The notes below the pieces were generated by a model. The model saw only the letters and a program-made list of their open reading frames with translations. It made no database searches and had not been told where the DNA came from. A program made the translations under genes and the position numbers. This document shows, piece by piece, positions 12,641 to 22,541 of a stretch of 64,000 bases of DNA. Position 1 is the stretch's first letter. The number at the start of each line of letters is the position of its first letter. Origin of the DNA: Melanocharis versteri (Eukaryota; Chordata; Aves; Passeriformes; Melanocharitidae); contig VZTG01007793.1 in assembly GCA_013397845.1 (NCBI GenBank), positions 815,615-879,614 of the forward strand. Reading direction: 5' to 3'.

Positions 12641-13552
12641 CCCTAGTCCAACAGTCTCCTCCCCGTCACACACTCACACACAAATTCCATTTGTAATTAA
12701 AAGGAAAATTCTCTGTATTAGTTTTCTTTGCACTTTATAGAATAACAGAGAGATTAATTAAGAGGTCTGTATTTCTATTTCAAGGTTCAAGTACTTTCAT
12801 TGAGCACATTGTGCTTTCAAAATCTGTAGCGTCAGCAGAATTCCTTACTTCAAAACACAGACATTTCTCTTCCTTAAGTTTTACTTTTATATATACAATT
12901 ACTAAGTGATTGTAGGTAGTTAGGAGGCCCAGACCTCTTGTCACCTGTTATGTATCTAAGCTGTGCTGTAGGTGTGTGCAACACACACATAGATAAAAAA
13001 GGTTTCAGTGACGCTCATGACTTACTGCTGTCTTTAAATACAGCCTTTCATTAGCAAACGAGCCAAATGAATAGAAAAACACTCTTTTCCCTCTAATTAT
13101 TATCTTCTGTGACATGTTTTTTCTACTTTTCCAGTGGGTGAACCATCCCACTGAGAGGACTATTTATGTAGCTGCTAATCCTGAAAAATATTTACTTTTG
13201 TGACTAATTTCTGTACAGGAGCAGTGCCCCTAGGTGTGAGAGTTAGTTTGAACAACAAGGGCTGCAATATAAACCACTTAGTCCTGTTCAGCAGAAATCT
13301 TTGAGTTTTGCTCACTATGTTTACATCTCTCCTTAAAGATGAACAAAGATTTAAATGACCACCCTGAAGAGGAGCCTTGGTGTCTGCAAATGAATATACA
13401 AAAATCAGGAAACAGCAAAATTATACTCTCTTCCACTTGTGCCCAGAAAAACACTTCTCTGCTGTTGTGCCGTAACACTAGCTCTGTGAAAAGGGAAGTG
13501 ATCTCTCTGGAATGAGAGAAATGTTATCTCATGACAGAACTGGATGGAGATC

Positions 13553-13618
13553 ATGGGCCTGACTTCTGCTTGTTTAGTTCCTAAGCAGCTGAGTATTTTC
13601 AGTAACTCCCATGGAGAT
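13553..13618. repeat. Eroded GGGCCTGA...AGTAACTCC repeat remnant
   Basis: The left end reads GGGCCTGACTTCTGCTTG and the right part reads CAGTAACTCCCATGGAG. Both resemble parts of an old amniote palindromic repeat that I recall as starting GGGCCTGATTCTGC, with GAGTAACTCCATTGA in its interior. The order and spacing of the two pieces agree with that element. It shares its terminal word with the segment at 7905-7980. Identity is low and the family name is unknown to me. Confidence 0.3.
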
Positions 13619-14810
13619 CTGTAGGCATCAAGGACACTCACTCACTAATAAGGCACTGCCAATCAGGCATTAAGAGGCAATGCTTTTCTGTGCACTCTTG
13701 TAACCAAGAATTCAAACCCAAGGTCAGAGTTAAAATGAAGAAAGGAAGAGAACAATTTTCCTGCAAGGCAGGGGCCAAGGAGTTACACTTTGAAGCTGCA
13801 GCAATTCTTTTATGAAGACTTTACTGTTGACACCATCAACAGACAGAGTTCTCATGAGTGAGAAAAACACTATCATTAAAACAAGAGGAGTGCCAGAGGA
13901 AACTGATCATTCTGGGATATGCTTGCAAGGGCACCCTTCTTGTCCATCAAGGTTAGCTAAGGCTTGCTTTATATGATCTTGCATAACGTTTAATATATAG
14001 TTATCACAAAGAAAAAGACTAAGCAGCAAATAGTAAAAAGCAGACCTAGATCCAACCATTTACTTTCTAATGTGTCAATGAAAAGTTCTTGAGAAATAAG
14101 GTACGTTTGTATTTTTAAAACAGATTGTAGTGAAGAGTAATAAATTCAATATAAACTGTGAAGACAGTCTGCAGCTTATAAAAACATCTGGGACCAGACT
14201 CTGGGATGACTTCAGCACCTATCCACTTTCATTTCATGTCCATGAATAGCATTGCTTAAAGACTAAGAAAAGGAATGGGATTGACGTGTATTAGCAAATA
14301 TGTTCTAAAAATGTTTTAAGGGCCTAAGGCAACTGAGTATATAATAAAATATCCACTGGCTGCTCCACATTAGGTGGTGTGAATATACTGGAATACACTG
14401 ATTGACATATCATAACACCATAGTTTTAGACAAAGCCTGGATGGTAAAGATAACCCAACAGCCTAGCTCCCATTCAGAAAATGCAGTGGATGTTATTTCC
14501 CAACAATTTGGAATGCAGCTAAGTAGTTTTGAGCATTTTTTTAAAGTTCTGTACACCAGAAAATTAAAAGACAAGCACTAAATCAAATCAAATATAAGAA
14601 TCACAGAAATGAGACACTGTGGAAGAAAAGTCTTCGCTCTGTGTCAGCAGCAGTCACAACACTGACAGGTTCCACTCTGGCTCAGCCCCTGGGCTGCATC
14701 ATCACCATTGTCAGTTTCAGGCAAACTCGAGCATTCACGGCTGATGCATTTCAGTCAGAGAATCCAACCCAGAGAGGAGAATAGCAAAATAAGGTAAACA
14801 AGCTAGAAAT

Positions 14811-14859
14811 AACTTTTTTCTTTCTTTCTTTTTTTTTTCTTTTNAAAAAAAAGTAAGAA

Positions 14860-14914
<55 letters not shown>
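14811..14914 (+). repeat. Poly(T) tract of 52 nt beside an ambiguous base and a short A-run
   Basis: A T-rich stretch with scattered C (14815-14843) meets an N at 14844, then eight A, then AAGTAAGAAATA-type sequence, then 52 uninterrupted T at 14863-14914. The A-rich piece is close to the reverse complement of the T-rich piece on the other side of the N. Lysine-rich minus-strand frames across 14735-15009 are products of the homopolymer. The right-hand T-run could be the tail of an old minus-strand retroposon, but I see no body for one. Confidence 0.85.
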
Positions 14915-14915
<1 letters not shown>

Positions 14916-17800
14916 TAAGGATGGATAGATTTTTTGCATGAAATAAGACCTTTTTTTTCCTGGAACATTTCCTGAAATAATTTGCTATGCTAAATAATTT
15001 TTGAAACAAAAAAAATTTTTAGCATTTTAATCTGATATACATTGGAAAATCTTGATTATTCTATCAAGAAGTATTCTGTTTGAAGCTTCCTTGCACTGCC
15101 TGAGAAAGATCCCAATGAGATAATATTCTGCAGGCCTTTTTCCAATTTCCAGTTGTCTTCTCAAAAATCAGAGAGCCACTTGGCAGTGCTTGTCCTCATT
15201 ATTGAGAGAGGGAGTTGAAAAGCATTGTCATGAAAACATTATTTTTAAAAATTAGGAATAAATATTCCCATTGTTCATGTTGATTGACTTTAGATTGATA
15301 TAAGACTGTATGCCTACACCAAAGGACTGAAACAACATATATAATTTACAGACAATTATTCATGATAATTTAATTAGCTCTTTGTTTCCCCTTGATTCAC
15401 CACTGAACTGTGAGACATTTTGTCACGAATCTGCAGAGAATGAAAAAAAATCAGAAATGTAGTGAAGCATGTATTTTGGAAAGTAATGAAAATTTTACAC
15501 TTTCTAAGTAGTCTTTAACAGCCTGTCATCCAAAGGAAAATCCCCATGGGTCTTCTAATCCCAAACAATATTTTTGGAAAATCCTGTCATCTCTTCCCAC
15601 TACAGCCTTCTGTAATTGAGACCGAGAACAGGATTCAGTTAATCTTTGGGTCCACCTAAGTATTTATCACTCTTCAAGTCTGCCTTTCAAGGTTCCTATG
15701 TAAAGCTCACTGTTTTTTGAACAGTAGACTGCTAAATCATGCTGTGCTGAAGATTTCTTTATGCAAACAAGATCTGTCTTAAAAATTGAAAAAAACCAGA
15801 AACCAGAACTATTTATTCCAAGCAAGGGAAACTCCATCTGCCTTTAATCAGTACATGGACAACAAAGAGACAGTGCAGATTTTCAGACACATGCTTTTGC
15901 ACAGATACGTAAACCAGAGACTGTGGGTGTGTAAGACACAGGCACATACACATCCCTGTGCAAAGGTTTATCCCCTTGCACCTCATAAATGTAGACAGAC
16001 ACATGTACAATTGCCTTCCTCACCAGTTTGTGTCCCCAGGTTTGCATAGCCATTTGAATTTTTTTTGTTTTGTTTAGGTCAGAGTTGTTCCGGGATATCT
16101 CATAAAATAACAAAAAAAATTTAAAATAGTTTCATGTTCTTTTTTAGGATGACAGAGGGGGAAAAAAATGATCCTTTAAAAAGCCACTGACAGTGACAAT
16201 AGCTATGAGGTTAACCTATTACTAACATGACCTCAATCTGAGAAACCTTTTCATCACCAGCTCAGATAGCAGAAAACAAAAATCATTATATATCAGGTAG
16301 TTGCTCAGAAACCCAAGAGGACATGAATGGAGTACCTCGATCCATTTTTTAGTGGATAAATATGGATTCACAGTATGCGAATGCTTCTCATGCTGCAAAA
16401 AGTCACCAAATTTGCTGTGATCAAGGGCTGATTAGGAATCATAAAGGATATTCATCTTTTTTCCTCATCTAAAAAAACACTCTCTACAGAATAGGGCAGA
16501 ACTTTAAGGATGATGCTGGCTTTTTTATATGTTCATAGAGTTTAACAAACCATGGGCCTGCACCTAAGGCTGTTGTACCTGGCATCTTTCTCACAGCTGC
16601 TTTTGTACTTCAGTAAAACTTTGTGAATTAATGTGTCTTAAACCATAACTGGTTGGAGATCATGTTTAACCAAACCCTGTTCCTGACAGATTTAGTATAA
16701 GACAAGGAAACTTTTTGTTTCCTGAAGCTGTGTCATCACTCAGACTTCCCAGGCCCACACTCTGTTCATCATCACCTGGTAGGGTAATGAAACCAGTGTC
16801 AGCCATGAAACCTCCTGCACTGATCTCCCCACTCCTTCTCCCTTTCCCTCAGCCCTCATGAACTCTCTGTTCCTTCAGGAACATGCCTGGTTTGCTCTGT
16901 GTCTCTAGAATGATTTAGCTACAGCACTAACCTATAACAATATGAATCCTGTTCCACAGAATTCCACAAAAATAATTTATTTTTAAACTATTTTTTAATT
17001 GTTATATTAGGTGCATTTTTTCAATGGGGAGTGCAGAACAAGAGAGCAGTGATCTTAAAATGTTTTCCTTTATATTTATTTTAAAACTTTCGTGTTCCAG
17101 GAGGTAGGAAAATAGCATCATTTGTTGCTTTGGGGTTTTTTGTGGGGAAAATGGGAAAGAGAACAGATCACTCAGTTATCTTCTGCTGTATCCTTGGGGA
17201 CTGTGCCTAGTATATCTGCACATTGCTCAATTAAAAGATTTCATGTTTTAGGAGGCATGAAGTTACACCTCATGAGATGCATGACCCTAATAAGCCCAGT
17301 GAGATGTGGCCAGACTTGTCACATTAGTGGGCTTTCAGAAAACAGTGCTAAATTCATTACTTTTTTTTCCCGTAAACCTGATTCAAGCTCAGGTCTCAAG
17401 CTGAGAGGCTGGTGAATTAACCTAATGTGCCCACTTGACTCATCTCCTAAGTATCATGATAGATTTCTTTTAATCTGCTGCAGAAAATAAATTGCTGCAG
17501 AAAAAAAAATAAAGATTTGTACTCTTTAAAGACTAATCACTTTCAGGCACTGTATGGCAAACAGCAAGATTCAGAATGAATCCTTTTACTGCATTACTCA
17601 TGACAGCTTACAACCCAGACTATTAAACATTCATCAATAAAAATTTAACATCCCATCTTCCCTTTGATATCCTCAACTGCTCCCTACATAAGACAACAAG
17701 AAGGCTTTCCACAGCTCAGTGTGATGGCAGGACATCAAAGCAGCCTCCACAGCTAGCCTGCTTCGAACAGTGTCTTGTATTTAGAAAGTAGAGTTGTCAC
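14915..17800. other. Unique AT-rich noncoding sequence
   Basis: No gene or recognisable repeat is visible. The part at about 15240-15430 is AT-rich without being low-complexity, contains TTTAATTAGCTC and ATTCATGATAATT words, and looks like a conserved noncoding element. That impression is untested. Overlapping frames at 15786-16049 (+) and 15813-16113 (-) are mutually antisense and unrecognisable. Confidence 0.6.
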
Positions 17801-18238
17801 ATGGGAGGGGAAAAAGCAATGCAGGAGATTCTCTCTGGTTTGAATATATATAATCCCTCCCAAGGGGTGCATTATGGCCATGTTGTGGCTAAGCAGCAAG
17901 TTGCAATTCACTTTTCTTCATATAAGGATATGACAGACCACACAAAAGCAAAAAGAAGAGCTGGATATTTTCCTTTGTTAAGCAATGAGCACCGCATGCC
18001 AGACTTTAACTGCTGGAAAAAAAAGAACAGGCTTTTGCTTAAGAAATTACCAGGTTTTATTATATCCTGGATTGACAAATTTGTTGTAGCTACTGTTTGC
18101 CGGAGAGGTGAAGCTTGTAAACAAATAAATCTATTTGCTTTCCTGCCACCTACAGAAGATTTGTGCTTGACATTGAAAAGCCAAGAAGGGAATTTTCAAT
18201 GGGCAAATTCAGTTCAGTTGAGCAACTTCCATTTTTAG
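17801..18238 (+). other. Open frame of 145 codons, function unknown, probably not a gene
   Basis: This is the longest stop-free ATG frame in the window. The product would be basic in its middle third (a Lys-Ala-Lys-Arg-Arg stretch, later four Lys in a row after Cys-Trp), with no signal peptide, membrane segment, Cys/His pattern or known domain that I can see. There is no obvious promoter. The DNA contains a forkhead-type TGTAAACA at 18116-18123 within TGTAAACAAATAAAT, and a 10-bp palindrome ACAAATTTGT at 18075-18084. A single frame of this length is near the upper end expected by chance in 64 kb of six-frame AT-rich DNA. It may instead be a conserved noncoding element or a long noncoding RNA exon. 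Confidence 0.2.
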
Positions 18239-19769
18239 CTACTTAACAGAAAAGAGCTGGAAAATCAGACGCTGAAATTATACTCTCCCAACAACTGCTG
18301 GGCCTCGGTTGTACCTATTGTCCTGAACCTGACTCAAATCCCATTGTAAGTTCTATGATGCAGGTGGGTTTTGGATCAGATGCTAAACTGGACGGGCCTT
18401 AGGGTTGACAAGCTTAGACTTGTTCCATCTGCCTTTCTCCTGCTCCTACATCCTGACACTGGTCATTTTTACTGCCTGCTGTCCACCTGCAACGGCCTGG
18501 AGTTTCAGCAGTGCTCCTGGCAAAAGCCTGCCTGTTTCAGGAAGAATGAAGGGCCAGAAGCTGGAGAATAAATCCCACAGTGTGCATCCTTTCAGTTACC
18601 ATGTTCAGTCAGAGCTTTGCTATGAGGGGGGATGTAATAGGGTAAAAAGGAAGAAAGCACAAGTAGGAAAGCAAGGTTCTCATGGTGGTAGTAATTCCCA
18701 GGTTTTTAATCATTTGCTTGGAAACTTCCAGTAGCTCAGCATAGATTTTGATAGCATGTTACTGTATCAGTTGACTAAATAAATTGAATTTATGTTAGCA
18801 AAGGATATGGAAAGAAGAGCAAGTATTGCCCATGATTATGTCTAATTAACCCAGTTTTTCTTAGTCTGTAGTGACCTGTTTAGCAGGTGGAGTGCTGCTA
18901 AGAAATCTTAGAAAGGACATGTTCCCTGTAGGCCTCTCTGTCATCCTGTGTTACTATCAGAGAACCAAAGTAGTTCAGATGGCACATGGACTGCAATCAC
19001 ACCTGCTACAAGTGTTTCCTGTGGCCTTCTACTTAGCTTTAGTTTGTCTCACCCAAAATCCTTTATGGTCTGGTCAATTATAGCAATATAATATTTGCAG
19101 AACAAAAAGCTAAGTTTAAAAAAATGCAATGGAGATGATATGCACATTTTTTTCTGTTCTTAGATTTAAAATCAATTCCAGGTATTTTAAAATTTTCTCT
19201 AGTAATAGCAGCAGCAACCGATATCTTTTACTGAGACAAAACGGTGTTTGTCATAAAGTCACTAGTATGTTATAGAACAGATAGTGGTCTAAAAATTAGT
19301 GGAAATTAATACATTTTCCTATTTTGTTCCCTCCCTTTAGGAAGCAGACTTTGTTATTTAGTTTGGGTTTTCTTTTCAGTTTGGAAATAATTCTGTATTC
19401 AGCAACCTTGAATCTGTCTATAATCTGCTTAAGAGCTTTCTATTGACTTTCAAGCTCCAGCAGTGAAATAAAATGGGGTGAAAGAATGAAATGATCTGGG
19501 TGAGACAAGAGATTTCATTTGATTTTGAGTCAGGAAGGACCAGGGAAGGAAAATCACACCTCTTTATATTGCTTCAGAGATGTAAAATCATGTCAAGACT
19601 ACCAGGGCAGGCACAGTGCTGAAATCCTACAACTGGTAGTGCAATCAGTAGTGCAACCACTGGCTATTTGAAAATAGCACAGTGCCTTGTATGTCTCAAA
19701 CCACACTGTAATTTTTGTTTCAATGCCATTTCATGCTATGCTAGGCTTGCCTTAGCAATGAACAGATGT
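18239..19769. other. Unique noncoding sequence, one MITE-like remnant
   Basis: No gene is recognised. The stretch contains the inverted-repeat remnant at 18328-18380. The open frames at 18371-18734 overlap in two registers and have no recognisable domain. Confidence 0.6.
18328..18380. repeat. Short palindromic element remnant (CCTGA-CCAAA...TTTGGATCAG type)
   Basis: The left arm CCTGACTCAAATCCCATTG and the right arm GTGGGTTTTGGATCAGA are imperfect reverse complements of each other. The layout matches an old amniote palindromic repeat that I recall as CCTGATCCAAAGCCCATTGAAG through TTCAATGGGCTTTGGATCAGG. The centre is shortened and mutated. No target-site duplication is obvious. It is likely a non-autonomous DNA transposon or a similar foldback repeat. 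Confidence 0.45.
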
Positions 19770-20026
19770 CACAGAATCAGTCATGAAATCATAGAATGGC
19801 TTTGGTTGGAAGGGACCTTAAAGATCATGTAGTTCCAACATCCCCTGCCATGAGCAGAGAGCCTTCCACTAGATCAGGTTGCTCAGAGCCCCATCCAAAC
19901 TGGCCTTGGACATTTCCAGGAATGAAGCAGCCACAACTTCTCTGGACAATCTATTCCAGTGTCTCACCATCCCCATCGGGAAGAAATTCTTCCTATTACC
20001 TAATCTAATCTAATCTAGACCTATTC

Positions 20027-20209
20027 TCAGTTTAAAACCATTCCCCTTTGTCTTGTCACTACTGCTCTTGTAAATAGTCTCTCTCCATCTTTCTTGTAGG
20101 CTCCCTTTGGGTACTGGAAGGCCACAATTAGGTCATCCAGAAGCCTTCTCTCCTCCAGACTGAACAATCCCAATTCTCTCAGTTTTTTCTCACAGGAGAG
20201 GTGCTCCAT
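20027..20209 (-). pseudogene. CR1 ORF2 C-terminal remnant
   Basis: The minus-strand frame contains Leu-Arg-Glu-Leu-Gly-Leu-Phe-Ser-Leu-Glu-Glu-Arg-Arg-Leu, a well-known motif near the C-terminus of avian CR1 ORF2 (endonuclease plus reverse transcriptase). It is followed by a Phe-Gln-Tyr-Pro-Lys-Gly stretch corresponding to the family's usual Tyr-Lys-Tyr-Leu-Lys-Gly region. No reverse transcriptase catalytic motif is present because the copy is truncated. The fragment cannot be functional and reflects only the insertion history. Confidence 0.85.
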
Positions 20210-20257
20210 CCCTCAAATGCATCTTGGTGGCCACCTCTGGACTCATCCCAACAGGTC

Positions 20258-20258
20258 N
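20258..20258. other. Ambiguous base N at a CR1 internal junction
   Basis: The N interrupts ACAGGTC-N-CTGGTCCC. Left of it the sequence follows the CR1 region just upstream of the ORF2 end. Right of it, GGTCCCAATCCAGACCCCTG and ACACCACTC follow a CR1 region that in the full element lies further upstream. The N therefore sits on a break in repeat colinearity. Confidence 0.8.
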
Positions 20259-21468
20259 CTGGTCCCAATCCAGACCCCTGAAGGACACCACTCATATCTC
20301 AACGAAGATTATTCAGACTGACAATTATGTATTTTCTGAAAATTTTAGACATTTCCTAGCATCTGTTGTGTTTTCATAAAAGTGGTATCACTAAGCATAC
20401 ATCCCCTCCTGAGACCCGTTTCAAGAGAAATTTAAACAGATAGGACACAACTCACCCAACTGCGGTTTTGCCAGGATAGTGAGAATATCACCTTTCCTTT
20501 CTCAGAAGTTCCATATGAATTTTAAAGACAGCATCCTCTGAAGCAGTCTCTTTCTCTTGCTCTTTCACCTAGTTTCCATTACATTCCTGAGCAAACACAG
20601 GGCAAATACTCACCATGATTTTTGGTTCTTCAAATATGCTAATACTTTCTGCTTATGGGGGTGTGGTATGCAGGTTCAAGTCATGTGGATTTGATTAGTG
20701 AAACTTAATCGACCAAAAATTGTATGATAAACATTTCTATTAATAATGACTTTTATTCTTTACTACTAAAATTGGTGCAGAAGGCATTTCTAATTTTAAA
20801 CAGGACATATTCTTAATATAAAAAATCACATGACGTGCAGAATAAGGCTTTGCTGCAGGGCAGAACTGCATCTGTTACCTCAAATATGTAAGCTGTGACT
20901 ATAATTTTAAAAGTAAAATTATCTCAATTTAGTACCTGTGCATACAATTTTCATTCTCCTTAAGTAGATTCCAAACAGCCGTCTGTTCTAACTGCAAAGC
21001 AATTTGAGGAATTCTCAGCACTTTGGTCAAAATTCACACCTGTGCAGAGAGACTGCACAGACTATCTTGTCATTCAAGTCCCACTCACGTTCAGTGAATC
21101 TTGCCTCTACTCTTTTTCTAAAAGACGGTGAAAGGGGAAGGTGCTCAGAATGTGAGAAAAGCAGGCACATTTTTTGTAATAGTGGATGTTCACAGTGGCT
21201 GAGGTAGATGTTTTGCACATCAATGAAAGAATTCTCTGGTTTAAAACCATGTCTAATTAGTTATAATTCTACATTGAAGAAATTTTAGCTCTAAATTTGC
21301 AGGATGTTCTAAAATTCACACGATCTTTTCAAATTTGCACCCAGATATAAGAATCAGGGGAAGTATATTGTACCAGTACCGTCAGTAATTTTAAGCTTAA
21401 GTGGGGTGAGGGTATAATTGCAATATAACAACAACAGTGAAACTGTAAGCTGTAACTGTATTAATGCA

Positions 21469-21490
21469 AAAGTCAGTCAAAACTGACTTT
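21469..21490. repeat. Perfect hairpin, 9-bp arms, 4-nt loop
   Basis: AAAGTCAGT (21469-21477) and ACTGACTTT (21482-21490) are exact reverse complements separated by CAAA. TGACT/AGTCA words in each arm resemble AP-1 half-sites. There is no T-run suggesting a polymerase III terminator. Confidence 0.9.
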
Positions 21491-22435
21491 GACATTTGTG
21501 TAGTAGAAGCAGAATATAAAAATAACTCATTAAAGTAGTATAATAAAAATATCAATGATACTAACACAGCTGGTAGATTTCACCACAGTGAAAGAGTTCT
21601 ATCGGCAACAGGGGGAAAAAAGTATTTCAATACATTGGACCTCCTTTTCCTGCTGGTAAAAAAAAATTAAGGTCAAGCAGTGTCTCAAACATCAGCCATC
21701 TATCTACACCTGAACTGAATGTTTTGGTGAAAAACTCCTGTGCATAGAACAAATACTCTTGTAAACTTCTCTACTCTTGCATACTGAAAATCTGAACTAA
21801 AAAGAAAATGGAGAGTTAAGTAAAAAATTTTCCCACTCAACCACTTTATTCTAACAGCTGACAATAAAAACCACATTAGCTGCTGTCAGTCACCATCACA
21901 ATTTTATAATGTTGATGTCTGTATAGCAGGAATTTAATCAACATATCAACTCATTTCACATATGTAAACACACAGAAGCTGATTCAGTCATGATAACCCT
22001 AACTATACCAGAGATTTTCAAATAACTCAATTTTTATTCCTCTAGCTTCCCCTGAAATACATTATGAATGAGAGAATTAAAAATAACTGAAATAGTATCC
22101 TCAGTCTATAGATAGTGAAGTAAAAGCACAAGCTGTGGGATAAAATAAGTGTCACACTGAGAAACCCACTAATATCTAATTTTTGGTGCTGGCCCCAGGG
22201 GAAAAGGAGACCAGAGAGTACAGGGCTGACACCTAAACCACTGCAGCTCAGTGAAGTCAGTGCAGACCAACAGCACTGAGGAAATCCAGTTCCCCCAAGG
22301 AATGCCTCCCTCAGATAACTCTGAAGTTAAAACTCCTAACACACACCCTTCCCTAAGATAACAGAGGTTTTGTTTAATTACAGCAGTGGTCCCACCAGGC
22401 TGTGCTTGCAGGACTAGTTGGTTTGAAACTGATCT

Positions 22436-22541
22436 GCCCCGGAGTAATCACTGGAGTGGTACAACAACCCATAACTTATCCTGAATTACAGCTTACCACC
22501 AGTGTAATACCAACAGCATCAGTGCAGAGTCCTGAGCCAAC
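22436..22541. repeat. Eroded amniote repeat with GGAGTAA and CACCAGTGTAA words
   Basis: In order, the segment contains CCCCGGAGTAATCACTGGAG, CCTGAATTACAG, CCACCAGTGTAATACC and GTGCAGAGTCCTGAGCC. The same order (GGAGTAACTCCATTG, GGATTTACACCAGTGTAAC, GCAGAATCAGGCCC) occurs in an old palindromic repeat that I recall from reptile and bird genomes. The terminal word is in the opposite orientation to the GGGCCTGA ends at 7905 and 13553, as expected for the other end of the same element. The family assignment is from memory. Confidence 0.45.

Larger units (their letters stand above)
7981..14810. other. Unique noncoding sequence with simple repeats and a few old-repeat traces
   Basis: No gene is recognised here. 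The stretch holds a G/T-rich tract (8548-8710), a pyrimidine run near 9351-9380, a possible MIR at 10170-10250, an 18-bp-period duplication at 11664-11695, a perfect palindrome at 12605-12622 and an eroded repeat at 13553-13618. Open frames at 8058-8393 and 10940-11301 have no visible domain, signal peptide or splice context that would support them. Confidence 0.65.
19770..20293 (-). mobile_element. CR1 LINE, 5'-truncated, minus orientation, internally deleted
   Basis: Read on the minus strand, this ends in the CR1-type tail with CCATTCTATGATTTC and degenerate ATTCTG units at 19770-19797. Upstream lies the CR1 3' UTR, covering the segments that read on the + strand as GGTTGGAAGGGACCTTAAAG, CTAGATCAGGTTGCTCAGAG and CCAACTTCTC-like words. 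Upstream of that is the C-terminal end of ORF2 (about 20027-20209). CR1 elements retrotranspose by target-primed reverse transcription, usually leave 5'-truncated copies and rarely have target-site duplications; none is seen. The part beyond 20258 matches a more upstream part of CR1, so about half a kilobase of the element appears missing at the N. A CTAAT pentamer run at about 19999-20016 is a small local expansion. Confidence 0.93.

Noticed and set aside
14735..15009. Three minus-strand frames with long lysine runs
   Set aside because: They are translations of the poly(T) tract and run through an N, so they are homopolymer artefacts.
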